From: an uncultured Bacteroidales bacterium
Lineage (GTDB): Bacteria > Bacteroidota > Bacteroidia > Bacteroidales > UBA932
Assembly (NCBI GenBank): GCA_900319975.1
Contig: ONQP01000004.1
Location: 1 to 63,627 of the forward strand
DNA: 63,627 bases
Reading direction: 5' to 3'
A program made the translations under genes and the position numbers. The notes below the pieces were generated by a model. The model was not told the DNA's origin. It did no database searches and worked only from the letters and a program-made list of their open reading frames with translations. Positions 32,697 to 41,439 of this stretch are shown here, in pieces. Each line of letters opens with the position of its first letter. Position 1 is the first letter of the stretch.

Positions 32697-33765
32697 CTGG
32701 ATCGACCTGCAGTCTAAGACGATCGACGCGCTCCGCTTCCCGATGGCGGTGGCGGTCGTGATGCTGCACAGCTGCAAGACCCTGATCGTGGATGCGACGG
32801 GGCCGATGAAGGCCCTCTGCATCTTCTTCCAGGAGGGCATCTGCCGCCTGGCGGTCCCCTGTTTCTTCTTCATCTCCGGCTACCTGTTCTTCAACAGGCT
32901 GCACGACTGGTCCTGGGACGAGTGGGGCCGGAAACTGAAAAACAGGGTCCGGACGCTGCTGGTCCCCTACCTCCTCTGGAACGTCATCGCCCTGCTGGCC
33001 TACTGGGGCTGGTACAATTTCCATACGGGTCCTGTCACCCTGTACCAGCAGTTCCTCGAATCCGGCGGCATCCGGATGTTCTGGAGCGTCACCGGAGCCC
33101 TGCCCGTCGGGTCGCAGGCCTTCCCCGTCGACGGTCCCCTCTGGTTCATCCGCGACCTGATGTTCTACATCCTGGCCACGCCGCTGATCTACCTGTTCAT
33201 CCGCCGGGCGCGGATCTACGGCGTCCTGGCCCTGGGGCTCGTGTTCCTGGCTTTCCGCCGGGTGGTCCCGGAAGGCCTGCTGTTCTTCGTCTTCGGCGCC
33301 TTCATGCAGCTCTCCGGGCGGAACATCCTGGAGACGGTCTGGCCCTTCCGGACGCGGCTGCTCATCCTGACCTCCCTGTTCCTGGCCATGACCTGCTACC
33401 TCAACGACGTGTCCGAATACTGGTGCCGGTTCAGCAAGTTCTTCCTCATCGTCTGCGGCATCGGGGCGGCCTTCTGCCTGGCCGCCTGGAACTGGGAGAG
33501 CCGCACGCGCCTGTCCGTGCCTTTCCTGGCCCGCAGCAGCTTCTTCATCTTCGCCGCGCACGAGATCCTCATCCTGAAGAACGTCGCCCGGCCGCTCGTC
33601 GATTCGGTGATCCCCACGCACACCGCCTGGGGCAACTTCATAGCCTTCTTCCTGGTACCCGCGCTCGCCGTCGCCATCTGCCTGGGCCTGCTCTTCGTGA
33701 TGCAGAAGCTCCTGCCGCGCACGACCGGCGTGCTGACGGGCAGCAGGCAGCTCCAAACCGCATAA
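32686..33765 (+). CDS. acyltransferase family 3 membrane protein, copy 2
   Basis: A 359-residue integral membrane acyltransferase. Helix 1 reads KTIDALRFPMAVAVVMLHSC; IAVPCFFFISGY-type sequence appears as LAVPCFFFISGYLFF; RVRTLLVPYLLWN, GPLWFIRDLMFY and SSFFIFAAHEILIL follow. These match copy 1 (24425) almost word for word, so the two probably arose by duplication. The expected role is O-acylation, usually acetylation, of a polysaccharide sugar. It overlaps the preceding GT14 gene by 11 bases, which suggests that the GT14 and the acyltransferase act on the same residue; that link is inference. Confidence 0.88.
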   Translation: MRTDWIDLQSKTIDALRFPMAVAVVMLHSCKTLIVDATGPMKALCIFFQEGICRLAVPCFFFISGYLFFNRLHDWSWDEWGRKLKNRVRTLLVPYLLWNVIALLAYWGWYNFHTGPVTLYQQFLESGGIRMFWSVTGALPVGSQAFPVDGPLWFIRDLMFYILATPLIYLFIRRARIYGVLALGLVFLAFRRVVPEGLLFFVFGAFMQLSGRNILETVWPFRTRLLILTSLFLAMTCYLNDVSEYWCRFSKFFLIVCGIGAAFCLAAWNWESRTRLSVPFLARSSFFIFAAHEILILKNVARPLVDSVIPTHTAWGNFIAFFLVPALAVAICLGLLFVMQKLLPRTTGVLTGSRQLQTA

Positions 33766-33769
33766 GACC

Positions 33770-34255
33770 ATGACGCCCAAAGAAAGATTCCTCGAATGGT
33801 GGATCCGCCCGGAGAAGTACTACATCAGGCGCTATCTCCGGTTCCTGCGGAAAGAGGAGAAATACACCTTCACCCGCCCCTGCAAAGTGCTTAGCCTGTG
33901 GTATCGCGGCCGCAAGAACCGGCTGGGATCCCGCCTGGGCTTCATCATCGCCGCGGGCTGCTTCGGGGAGGACCTGCACCTGGAGCACTACGGCTCCGTG
34001 ATCGTCAACCCCAAGGCCCGCATCGGCAAGGGCTGCATCATCCACGGCAACTGCTGCATCGGCAGCAACGGCGGCTATCCCGACGACTCCCCCGTCATCG
34101 GCGACCACGTCGACATCGGGCAGAACGCCCAGATCCTCGGCGGCATCCGCATCGCGGACAACGTCCGCATCGGGGCCGGCGCCGTGGTCGTCAAGGACGT
34201 CCTGACGCCCGGCGTGACCGTCGTGGGCGTCCCCGGCAGAATCATCAATTCCTGA
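33770..34255 (+). CDS. hexapeptide-repeat (left-handed beta-helix) acetyltransferase
   Basis: A 161-residue soluble acetyltransferase. After about 60 residues, hexapeptide repeats run from IIAAGCFGEDLHLEHYG through PKARIGKGCIIHGNCCIGS to IGDHVDIGQNAQILGGIRIADNVRIGAGAVVVKDV, ending GVPGRII. This resembles serine acetyltransferase and CatB/maltose acetyltransferase-like enzymes, which act as trimers on sugars or amino acids using acetyl-CoA. Within the operon, acetylation of a sugar precursor is the likely role. It is the only soluble acetyltransferase among five membrane ones. Confidence 0.87.
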   Translation: MTPKERFLEWWIRPEKYYIRRYLRFLRKEEKYTFTRPCKVLSLWYRGRKNRLGSRLGFIIAAGCFGEDLHLEHYGSVIVNPKARIGKGCIIHGNCCIGSNGGYPDDSPVIGDHVDIGQNAQILGGIRIADNVRIGAGAVVVKDVLTPGVTVVGVPGRIINS

Positions 34256-34265
34256 ATCCTTCCCC

Positions 34266-35348
34266 ATGTCCGAACTCGACGCCCGCCAGTCGGAACTCAT
34301 CAAGGCCATGCGCTTCCCGCTGATCGTCCTGGTGCTCTTCGAGCACTCGGTCGGCGCGGACCTGGCGCCGATGAGGAGGTCGCTGGACGGCGCGAACATA
34401 TTCCATTTCACGACAGAGCTGATCTCCAGGCACTTCTGCTCGATTGCGGTGTGCTGGTTCTTCGTCCTGTCGGGATTCCTGTTCTTCCGCAACCTGAAGG
34501 AAGGAGAGGCCGGCAAAGGCTGGTTCGTGGACAAATGGAAACGGCGTACGCATACGCTCCTGATCCCGCATCTTTTTTGGAACCTGTTCTATGTCCTGGT
34601 CATCCTGGCGGTCACCTGGCTGTTCCGGCTGGCCGGCATCGCCGCGTCGGCGGATATGATGTACAGCGTCAAGCAGGGCCCGCTGTTCTGGTTCGTCACC
34701 GGTCCGGCCGATTATCCGCTGTGGTACCTGCGGGACCTGATCGCGGCGACGGTACTCGCGCCGGCGCTCTATTTCGTCGTCAAGAAGGCGCCCAGGCTGT
34801 CCCTGCTCCTGCTGGCCGCCCTCTACCTCTGCACCTTCTTCGTGAAAGGCACCCTCTTCCAGGCCGTCTCGTTCTTCGGGGTCGGCGCGTGGATGGGGAT
34901 CCACCATACCAACATGCTGGGGCTCTGCCGGAAGGTCCGGTATCCGGCGGCCGTCCTGACGGTCGCGCTGGCCGTCCTCGCCACCTGCAGGTACGGGCAC
35001 GAGACGCATCAGCTGTTCCGCCTGCTCTTCTTCCCCTTCGGGATGATCACGTTCCTGAACGTCTGCGACCTGCTGATCCGGCGTCCCCGGACCAAAGAGC
35101 GGATGATCCGGCTGTCGGAGACGGTGTTCTTCATCTACGCCGCGCACGAGATCTACATCCTCGGCTGGACGAAGGGCCAGTTCCTGCGGCTGTTCGGCGC
35201 GCAGCTCGCCAGCCGCTGGGCGGCCTATTTCGTCGTCCCGGTGGTCGTACTGCTCATTTGCCTGGCCCTGTTCTATCTCCTCAAGAAACTGACGCCCAGG
35301 ACCCTGGCTTTCGCCTGCGGCGGGCGCGTCCAAACTGACAAGGCATGA
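34266..35348 (+). CDS. acyltransferase family 3 membrane protein, copy 3
   Basis: A 360-residue membrane acyltransferase: ELIKAMRFPLIVLVLFEHSV (helix 1 with R and H), IAVCWFFVLSGFLFF, RRTHTLLIPHLFWN, YPLWYLRDLIA and ETVFFIYAAHEIYIL. It is more diverged from copies 1 and 2 than they are from each other, which suggests a different target sugar or acyl group. It begins 10 bases after the hexapeptide acetyltransferase and overlaps the following GT8 gene by 4 bases. Confidence 0.87.
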   Translation: MSELDARQSELIKAMRFPLIVLVLFEHSVGADLAPMRRSLDGANIFHFTTELISRHFCSIAVCWFFVLSGFLFFRNLKEGEAGKGWFVDKWKRRTHTLLIPHLFWNLFYVLVILAVTWLFRLAGIAASADMMYSVKQGPLFWFVTGPADYPLWYLRDLIAATVLAPALYFVVKKAPRLSLLLLAALYLCTFFVKGTLFQAVSFFGVGAWMGIHHTNMLGLCRKVRYPAAVLTVALAVLATCRYGHETHQLFRLLFFPFGMITFLNVCDLLIRRPRTKERMIRLSETVFFIYAAHEIYILGWTKGQFLRLFGAQLASRWAAYFVVPVVVLLICLALFYLLKKLTPRTLAFACGGRVQTDKA

Positions 35349-36250
35349 TCCCGTTAGCCATCGCATTCACCCCCAACTACTTCGTCCAGGCGGCCACCCT
35401 GCTCCGCTCGGTGCTGGATGCCTGCCCCGAAGGGAAGTTCCGCGTGGTGTGCCTCCTGACGGAGGAGATCCCCGTCCGGATGCAGGACAAGCTGCAGCGG
35501 CTGGGCGCCGGGCGGCTGGCGCTGGAATTCATCCCGCTGAAGGGCCGCCTGCAGGGCGTCTACATCGACCCGCGCTACTCCGAGGCGGCGTCGCTGCGCC
35601 TGCTGCTGCCCGAGCTCCTGCCGGAGCTGGACCGCATCATCTACCTGGACTGCGACATCGTCGTGCGCCAGGACCTGGCGCGCCTGTGGCAGGAAACGGA
35701 CCTCGGCGACAACTACCTCGGCGTCGTGTTCGAGGCGGCGATCGAGGGGCAGGCCGAGCGCTTCCGCGCGCTGGGCTGCGACCCGGACCGCTATTTCAAC
35801 TCCGGATTCCTGCTGATGAACCTGGCGCAAATGCGCGCCGACAAGATATCGGAAAAGCTGCTGGAGGCCTGCCGCGTCCCCTACCTGGAATTCCCGGACC
35901 AGGACGCCCTCAACCAGGTCTGCCAGGGACGCGTGCTGCCGCTCAGCCCGCTCTACAACAGCATCCGCACCTTCTTCATCCCGAAATACAAGCCCGAATT
36001 CGTCCGCCTGTACGGCGAAGGGCTGTGGGAGCGGGTGCAGCGCGAGGCCACCATCCACTACACGGGCGGCAAGCCCTGGAACCTCCTCACCGTCCAGTTC
36101 GGCGCCTGGTGGCGGGTCTACGACACGCTCCCGGCCGAGATCCGGGACGAATGGAAGCCCGGCAGGATGTACTTCTTCTGGATGTTCTACCGCACCCCCT
36201 TCGGGCGGCTCTTCGACGCCGTCCGGGGCCTCAAGCAGCGAATCGGATGA
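35345..36250 (+). CDS. glycosyltransferase family 8
   Basis: A 301-residue retaining GT8. It begins IPLAIAFTPNYFVQAATLLRSV, with SEAASLRLLLPELLPELDRIIYLDCDIVV containing the DxD motif (D-C-D), FNSGFLLMNLAQ, PDQDALNQV, and HYTGGKPWN near the C-terminus, all in the order known for LgtC-like galactosyl- and glucosyltransferases. It should add a sugar in alpha linkage to the lipid-linked repeat unit. Start and stop overlap both neighbouring genes by four bases. Confidence 0.92.
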   Translation: MIPLAIAFTPNYFVQAATLLRSVLDACPEGKFRVVCLLTEEIPVRMQDKLQRLGAGRLALEFIPLKGRLQGVYIDPRYSEAASLRLLLPELLPELDRIIYLDCDIVVRQDLARLWQETDLGDNYLGVVFEAAIEGQAERFRALGCDPDRYFNSGFLLMNLAQMRADKISEKLLEACRVPYLEFPDQDALNQVCQGRVLPLSPLYNSIRTFFIPKYKPEFVRLYGEGLWERVQREATIHYTGGKPWNLLTVQFGAWWRVYDTLPAEIRDEWKPGRMYFFWMFYRTPFGRLFDAVRGLKQRIG

Positions 36251-37101
36251 AACACGCCTACCTCATCCTCGCGCACCACGAGTTCGCGCTGCTCCAGACC
36301 CTGATCGGGTGTCTGGACGACGCGCGCAACGACATCTACGTGCATGTGGACAAAAAGGTGAAGACCTTGCCGGAACTGCACGCGGAGAAGGCCCGGCTGG
36401 TCCTGCTCCGGAACCGGGTGGACGTGCGCTGGGGCGACTACACGGTCGTGGAAGCGGAGTTCGCCCTCTTCTCGGCGGCGAAGAAGAACGGCCCCTATGC
36501 CTACTATCACCTCCTGTCCGGCGTGGACCTGCCGATCAAGAGCCAGGACTATATCCACCGCTTCTTCGAGGCCCACAAGGGCAAGGAATTCATCGGCTAC
36601 ACCCTCACGGGCATGACGCCGGAAACCGTCCGCAAGGTCCAGCGCTGGCACCTCTTCCCGGGCGACTTCAAGAACCGGTCGCAGGTCCGGCGCGTGCTCC
36701 GCTCCGGCTGGATCCGGGTGCAGGAAGCCGTCGGCTACCGGCGCAACCGGCAGGTCGATTTCAAGAAAGGCTCCCAGTGGGTCAGCGTGACCGAAGCGAT
36801 GGTCCGCTGCTTCCTGGAGCACGAAATGTGGGCCCGCAAGGTGTTCACGCACACCTTCTGCTCCGACGAAATGGTGTTCCAGACCCTGTGCTGGGACTCT
36901 CCCCTGCGCTTCGCGCTCTACAACACCCAGGACGACGGCACCGGCTGCATGCGCCTCATCGGCTGGCGCGACAACGGCGAGCTCGTGGACTGGAGCGCGG
37001 CGGACTACGACCGCCTCGCCGCCTCGCCGGCCCTGTTCGCACGCAAGTTCAACAGCTCCGACCCGGCCTTCATCGACAGAATCCTGGCTTTGTCCAAATG
37101 A
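36247..37101 (+). CDS. GT14-like branching glycosyltransferase, copy 2
   Basis: A 284-residue paralogue of the protein at 31878. It starts KHAYLILAHHEFALLQTLI, then DIYVHVDKKVKTLPELH, YYHLLSGVDLPIKSQ and TFCSDEMVFQTLC. Core-2/I-branching enzymes transfer N-acetylglucosamine or xylose to make branches. A clear C-terminal extension (after about residue 235) is absent from copy 1. The start overlaps the GT8 stop (ATGA) and its own stop overlaps the next start (ATGA). Two such genes in one locus suggest two branch points in the polymer. Confidence 0.87.
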   Translation: MKHAYLILAHHEFALLQTLIGCLDDARNDIYVHVDKKVKTLPELHAEKARLVLLRNRVDVRWGDYTVVEAEFALFSAAKKNGPYAYYHLLSGVDLPIKSQDYIHRFFEAHKGKEFIGYTLTGMTPETVRKVQRWHLFPGDFKNRSQVRRVLRSGWIRVQEAVGYRRNRQVDFKKGSQWVSVTEAMVRCFLEHEMWARKVFTHTFCSDEMVFQTLCWDSPLRFALYNTQDDGTGCMRLIGWRDNGELVDWSAADYDRLAASPALFARKFNSSDPAFIDRILALSK

Positions 37102-38081
37102 AAGTCAGCCTGATCATACCCGTCTATAACGCCGCGGGCACCCTTCCGGCCACGCTGGAAAGCATCCGCGCGCAGCGTTTCCGCGATTTCGAGGTCGTCT
37201 TCGCCGACGACGCCGGCACCGACGGCTCCGTCGCGCTGCTGGAGCGCTTCTGCGCCGACAGCGGCCTGCCCTGCAAGCTGCTGCGGGCGGAGAAGAACGG
37301 CGGGGCGGCGGCGGCCCGCAACCGGGCGCTGGATGCCGCCGAAGGCGAATATCTGGCCTTCGCGGACGCCGACGACCTGCTGGATCCGGCGCTGCTGGAG
37401 CGCGCGGTCGCGGCAGCGCAGACGGCGGACGGACCCGCCGACATCGTCGGCTGGGACTGGACGCTGGGGCGCACGGCGCAGGGCGGCCGCTACATGCGCC
37501 AGGCCGACTATGCCTCCGCCGAGGAGGCACTCTGCAACCTCACGGGCGGCACGATGCGCTGGAACCTCTGGATGTTCCTGGTCCGCCGGGACCTGGTCGA
37601 AAGCCGGAAGCTCCGCTTCATTCCGGGCGCGGACCTGGGCGAGGACATGCAGTTCATGCTGCGCGCCTTCCTGCACGCCGGGCGCGTGGCGCAGGTCCAC
37701 GAATCGCTCTACCGCTACAATGCGGTCAACGGCAGTTCCATCAGCCGCGAATTCAGCCCGGAACGGCGCGCGCAGATCGAGACCAACCTCGATGCGGCGG
37801 AGCGCGCCTTCGCCGGCTCGGACTTCGTCCAGGCCCATCCCGACGCGTTCACGGACCTCAAGCTCTTCCTCAAGCGCCCGCTCCTCATCGGCACGGACAA
37901 GAAGCAGTACGAGACCTGGTACGCCTGGTTCCCGGAAGCCAACGGGCGCGCCCGGCAGCGGGGCTCCCTGCCCCTGCACACCTATCTTCTGCAAAAGATG
38001 GCCGCCCGCCGCTGCTGGGCCGGCGTCATGTTCTATAATCTGTTGGTATATAAATTCGTGTACGGTATCCTTTACCGCTAG
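37098..38081 (+). CDS. glycosyltransferase family 2
   Basis: A 327-residue GT2: VSLIIPVYNAAGTLPATL, VFADDAGTDGS, FADADDLLDPALLE (DxD) and GADLGEDMQFML (catalytic acidic pair). The N-terminal domain is the standard GT-A fold; the C-terminal 110 residues are helical with a basic, aromatic end (YNLLVYKFVYGILYR) that may lie on the membrane. It overlaps the preceding gene by four bases. It probably adds a backbone sugar; the specificity is unknown. Confidence 0.9.
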   Translation: MKVSLIIPVYNAAGTLPATLESIRAQRFRDFEVVFADDAGTDGSVALLERFCADSGLPCKLLRAEKNGGAAAARNRALDAAEGEYLAFADADDLLDPALLERAVAAAQTADGPADIVGWDWTLGRTAQGGRYMRQADYASAEEALCNLTGGTMRWNLWMFLVRRDLVESRKLRFIPGADLGEDMQFMLRAFLHAGRVAQVHESLYRYNAVNGSSISREFSPERRAQIETNLDAAERAFAGSDFVQAHPDAFTDLKLFLKRPLLIGTDKKQYETWYAWFPEANGRARQRGSLPLHTYLLQKMAARRCWAGVMFYNLLVYKFVYGILYR

Positions 38082-38092
38082 ACTTTCCAGAT

Positions 38093-39388
38093 ATGCTTAG
38101 ACTTCTACGCAGGTGCATCCTGATCCTGACGACCAGTTTCTTCCTGTTCCCGTTCTCCTTCCCGTTCCTTCCGGAAGCGATCAACACGAAAATCATCGTC
38201 GCCGCCTTCGGCGTCCTCGCCTTTGTCCTCGACAGCGTGCGGAAACGTTCGTTCTCCTTCTCGGAGCCGACGCTCTTCTCCGCCCTGCTGGCGGGCATCT
38301 TCTCGGTGTGGTGCCTTTTCAGCGTGACGATCAACGGCACGTACGACACCATCTACGCGGACTATATCGTTTCGTTCGCGACCTGGATGGCGGGCGGCTA
38401 CGGCGTCTACGCGCTCCTCAAATGGGAATACGAAGAGGTGGACCTGGAGATCATGACCCGGTATCTGGCCCTGGTCGGCGTGTTCCAGTGCGTCACGGCG
38501 GTCCTGATCGACAATGTCTCCTTCGTGGAGCGCCTGGTGGACCACATCATGTACCAGCCCGGCGACTTCTACAAGGTGAACCACCGTATGTACGGCCTGG
38601 GCGCGGCGCTGGACCCTGCCGGCGTGCGCTTCTCGGTCATCCTGATCATGATCGCCCACCAGTTCTCCACCAATCCCAACGTGCGGGCCAACCGGCTCTT
38701 CCAGGCCACGGACCTGGGCGCCTTCGCCATCATCGTCATCATCGGCGCCGTGATTTCCCGTACGACCCTGGTGGGCGCCGGCATGGGCCTGACCTACATC
38801 ATCATCTCCCTCTTCCGCATGCGCAAGGGCGGATTCATCACGACCAGCATGGTCCGGATGTTCTTCTGGTTCTTCATCGTGATGATCGTCATCGTCGGCA
38901 CGAGCATCTACTTCTACCGGACCAGCGACACGTTCCACAGCTACCTGCGCTTCGGATTCGAAGCCTTCTTCAACTGGGTGGAGACCGGCGAATTCCGCAC
39001 GCACTCCACGGACATCCTGGAGTCCATGTGGGTCTGGCCGGACAACCTGGAGACCTGGCTCATCGGCCGGGGCACCTTCGGCGTCTTCGACAACGACACC
39101 GATATCGGATATTGCAACTTCACGCTTTATTGCGGCCTGATCGGCCTGCTCATCTTCTCCGTCTTCTTCATCTACTGCCACACGGTGCAGATCCGCAAGT
39201 TCCGCAAGTTCGAACTGGCCGCCTGGATGCTGGTCGCCCTGACCTTCATCGTCTGGATCAAGGTCGCGACGGACATTTTCTTCATCGACGCGCTCCTGTT
39301 CTGCATCGTCGGCGACTATGAAGGCGAGGAGGAAGACGTCACATACGCCGACCGTATCGTTCCTGATGACATTCGCGTTCGCAAATAG
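38093..39388 (+). CDS. wzy: O-antigen/capsule polymerase, Wzy-like
   Basis: A 431-residue polytopic membrane protein with about ten to twelve helices and no similarity in style to the acyltransferases. A large polar segment between helices (YRTSDTFHSYLRFGFEAFFNWVETGE and TWLIGRGTFGVFDND) is in the position of the periplasmic catalytic loop of Wzy polymerases, and RTTLVGAGMGL resembles their conserved arginine segment. It is the only polymerase candidate in a locus with Wzx, Wza and Wzc, which supports the call. The C-terminus is acidic and cytoplasmic. Wzy proteins are poorly conserved, so the assignment rests on topology and context. Confidence 0.78.
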   Translation: MLRLLRRCILILTTSFFLFPFSFPFLPEAINTKIIVAAFGVLAFVLDSVRKRSFSFSEPTLFSALLAGIFSVWCLFSVTINGTYDTIYADYIVSFATWMAGGYGVYALLKWEYEEVDLEIMTRYLALVGVFQCVTAVLIDNVSFVERLVDHIMYQPGDFYKVNHRMYGLGAALDPAGVRFSVILIMIAHQFSTNPNVRANRLFQATDLGAFAIIVIIGAVISRTTLVGAGMGLTYIIISLFRMRKGGFITTSMVRMFFWFFIVMIVIVGTSIYFYRTSDTFHSYLRFGFEAFFNWVETGEFRTHSTDILESMWVWPDNLETWLIGRGTFGVFDNDTDIGYCNFTLYCGLIGLLIFSVFFIYCHTVQIRKFRKFELAAWMLVALTFIVWIKVATDIFFIDALLFCIVGDYEGEEEDVTYADRIVPDDIRVRK

Positions 39389-39392
39389 CAAG

Positions 39393-40295
39393 ATGCCGCC
39401 CGTCCGGGCGCTGCTGGTGCTGTGCATCGTGCTCGGGCACTTCTCCTTCTACGGAGTGCCCGCGCTCGGAGCGTTCCGCAGCATCGCGCCGCCGGCCGTG
39501 GCGATGTTCCTGTTCATCTCGGGCTACGGGCTGACCCGTTCCTTCCGGACGAAGGGCGCCGACTACCTGCAGGGCTTCTTCACGCGCCGGGTGTTCCGGA
39601 TCGTGCTGCCCGCCCTGCTGGTCGTCCTGCTGCACCTGCTGCTGGGCGGCGGCTCCGGGATGCGCTTCTTCGAGCGCGCGCGGGCGATCGCCACGCATGG
39701 GCAGACGCTGCTGCCGCATTACTGGTTCGTCTGGGCCATCCTGTTCGACTACCTGCTGTTCTGGCTGTGCCGGAAGCTCCTGCCGGAGAGAATCGCAAAC
39801 TGGGCCATCCTGGCGGGCGTCCTCCTGTTCATGGCAGGGACGGCGTACGCGGGCTTCGACCGCTGCTGGTGGGTCTGCGCGCTCGCCTTCCCGGCCGGCG
39901 CGTTCTTCGCGGACCGCGAAGAAGCGGTTTACGGCCGCTGCGGGAAAGGAGAAATCGACTTCTGGCTGGCGTTGCTGGCCCTGGGCATCGTAGGCGCGGG
40001 ACTCTATCTGACCCGCAACGTCGTCTGCTGGACGCTCTGCTACGCCGTCATCACCCTGTTCGCCGCCCTGGTCATTGCCCGGCTGTCGCTGGACAGGCTG
40101 CGCCTGCCGGTCCTGACCTGGCTCGGAGGCATCTCCTACGAGCTTTACCTGGTGCACATCCCGGTGATGGCTTTCCTGCGGAAGATCTGCGGGGCGGACT
40201 TCTCCCAGGTCCTGTTCGTCGCGGCCACGCTCGCGCTCAGCGTCCTCGCGGCCTTCGCGATCCGTCTCCTGTGCCAACTGGCAACACGTAAATAA
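39393..40295 (+). CDS. acyltransferase family 3 membrane protein, copy 4
   Basis: A 300-residue membrane acyltransferase, shorter than its paralogues: PPVRALLVLCIVLGHFSFYG (helix 1), AVAMFLFISGYGLTRSF, RRVFRIVLPALLVVLL, HYWFVWAILFDYLLFWL and GGISYELYLVHIPVMAFL. The closing GGISYELYLVH motif places it in a subgroup different from the other four. I chose the ATG at 39393, just after the Wzy stop, because it puts helix 1 at the usual distance; an in-frame ATG at 39366 that overlaps Wzy by 23 bases is the alternative. The likely role is O-acetylation of the polymer. Confidence 0.82.
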   Translation: MPPVRALLVLCIVLGHFSFYGVPALGAFRSIAPPAVAMFLFISGYGLTRSFRTKGADYLQGFFTRRVFRIVLPALLVVLLHLLLGGGSGMRFFERARAIATHGQTLLPHYWFVWAILFDYLLFWLCRKLLPERIANWAILAGVLLFMAGTAYAGFDRCWWVCALAFPAGAFFADREEAVYGRCGKGEIDFWLALLALGIVGAGLYLTRNVVCWTLCYAVITLFAALVIARLSLDRLRLPVLTWLGGISYELYLVHIPVMAFLRKICGADFSQVLFVAATLALSVLAAFAIRLLCQLATRK

Positions 40296-40305
40296 CCGGA
40301 ATCCT

Positions 40306-41439
40306 ATGAAACTCGTCTACTGCATCGCAAGCGTCTACAACCCCGGCGGCATGGAGCGGGTGCTGCTCAACAAGCTCCGCTGGTGGCTCCGCCGCGGCGA
40401 CTGCGAACTGCTGGTCGTGACCACCGACCAGCAGGGCAGGCCGCCCTTCTACGAATTCCCGCCGGAAGTCCGGATGGTCGATCTCGGGATCAACTACACG
40501 GAAGACCTCGGGCGCGGCGCGCTGGCGCATACCCTCGCCTACCTCCGCAAGCGCCGCCTGCACCGCAAGGCGCTCACGGAGCTGCTGATGCGCGAGAAGG
40601 CCGATTTCGTGATTTCCCTCTTCCCTTCCGAGTCTTCCTTCATCCCCCGGATCAAGGACGGGAGCCGGAAGATCCTCGAACTGCATTTCAACAAGCAGTT
40701 CCGCCTGCAGTACAACCGCAAGGGTCTGATGGGCCTGGCCGACCGCATCCGCACGCGGATGGACGAGCGGCTCGTGCGGCGCTTCGACCGCTTCGTGGTG
40801 CTGACGCGCCAGGACGCCGCGATGTGGGGCCAGCTGCCCAACCTGTCCGTCATCCCCAACGCCGCCATCGCACAGCCCCTTCCGCACCAGACGGGCAACC
40901 ACCGCGTGATCGCCGTCGGGCGCCTGGACTACCAGAAAGGCTTCGACCGCCTGCTGGACGCCTGGGCCCTGATCCCGGAGGAGCTGCGCAAGACCTGGCG
41001 CCTGGACATCTTCGGCCAGGGCGAATGGGAGCAGCTGCTCAAGGACCGGATCCTGCAGCTGGGCATCGCGGACTCCGCCCGGATCAACGCGCCGACCAGC
41101 CACATCTTTGAAGAATATGCCGCCAGCGACTTCCTCGTGATGACTTCCCACTACGAAGGCTTCCCGATGGTGATGATCGAGGCGATGGCCTGCGGCGTGC
41201 CCGCCGTGAGCTTCGATTTCCTCTGCGGCCCGCGCGACATCATCGCCCCGGGCCTCAACGGCATCATCGTACCCGAGGGCGACATCCCCGCCCTGGCGGC
41301 GGAAATGCAGCGCCTGATGGAAGACCCCGCGCGGCTGGAGAATATGTCCGCGCAGGCGCGCAAGATCTCCGAGGCCTACTCGGAAGACGCCGTGATGGGC
41401 CGCTGGAACCTTTATTTCACTGATATGCTCCGCAAATGA
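40306..41439 (+). CDS. glycosyltransferase family 4
   Basis: A 377-residue GT-B retaining enzyme: YCIASVYNPGGMERVLLNKL (acceptor-side loop), VIAVGRLDYQKGFDRLLDAW (start of the nucleotide-sugar domain), HYEGFPMVMIEAMACG (EX7E motif) and GLNGIIVPEGDIPALA. The N-terminal CIASVYNPGGME wording is shared with many Bacteroidetes capsule transferases. It starts 10 bases after the acyltransferase, and its stop overlaps the next acyltransferase start (ATGA). It adds one sugar of the repeat unit. Confidence 0.91.
   Translation: MKLVYCIASVYNPGGMERVLLNKLRWWLRRGDCELLVVTTDQQGRPPFYEFPPEVRMVDLGINYTEDLGRGALAHTLAYLRKRRLHRKALTELLMREKADFVISLFPSESSFIPRIKDGSRKILELHFNKQFRLQYNRKGLMGLADRIRTRMDERLVRRFDRFVVLTRQDAAMWGQLPNLSVIPNAAIAQPLPHQTGNHRVIAVGRLDYQKGFDRLLDAWALIPEELRKTWRLDIFGQGEWEQLLKDRILQLGIADSARINAPTSHIFEEYAASDFLVMTSHYEGFPMVMIEAMACGVPAVSFDFLCGPRDIIAPGLNGIIVPEGDIPALAAEMQRLMEDPARLENMSAQARKISEAYSEDAVMGRWNLYFTDMLRK

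Noticed and set aside
39318..39392. Longer N-terminus for the fourth acyltransferase, starting within the polymerase gene.
   Set aside because: The extra residues are basic and polar and not membrane-like; the ATG at 39393 right after the polymerase stop fits the family better, although 39366 cannot be excluded.
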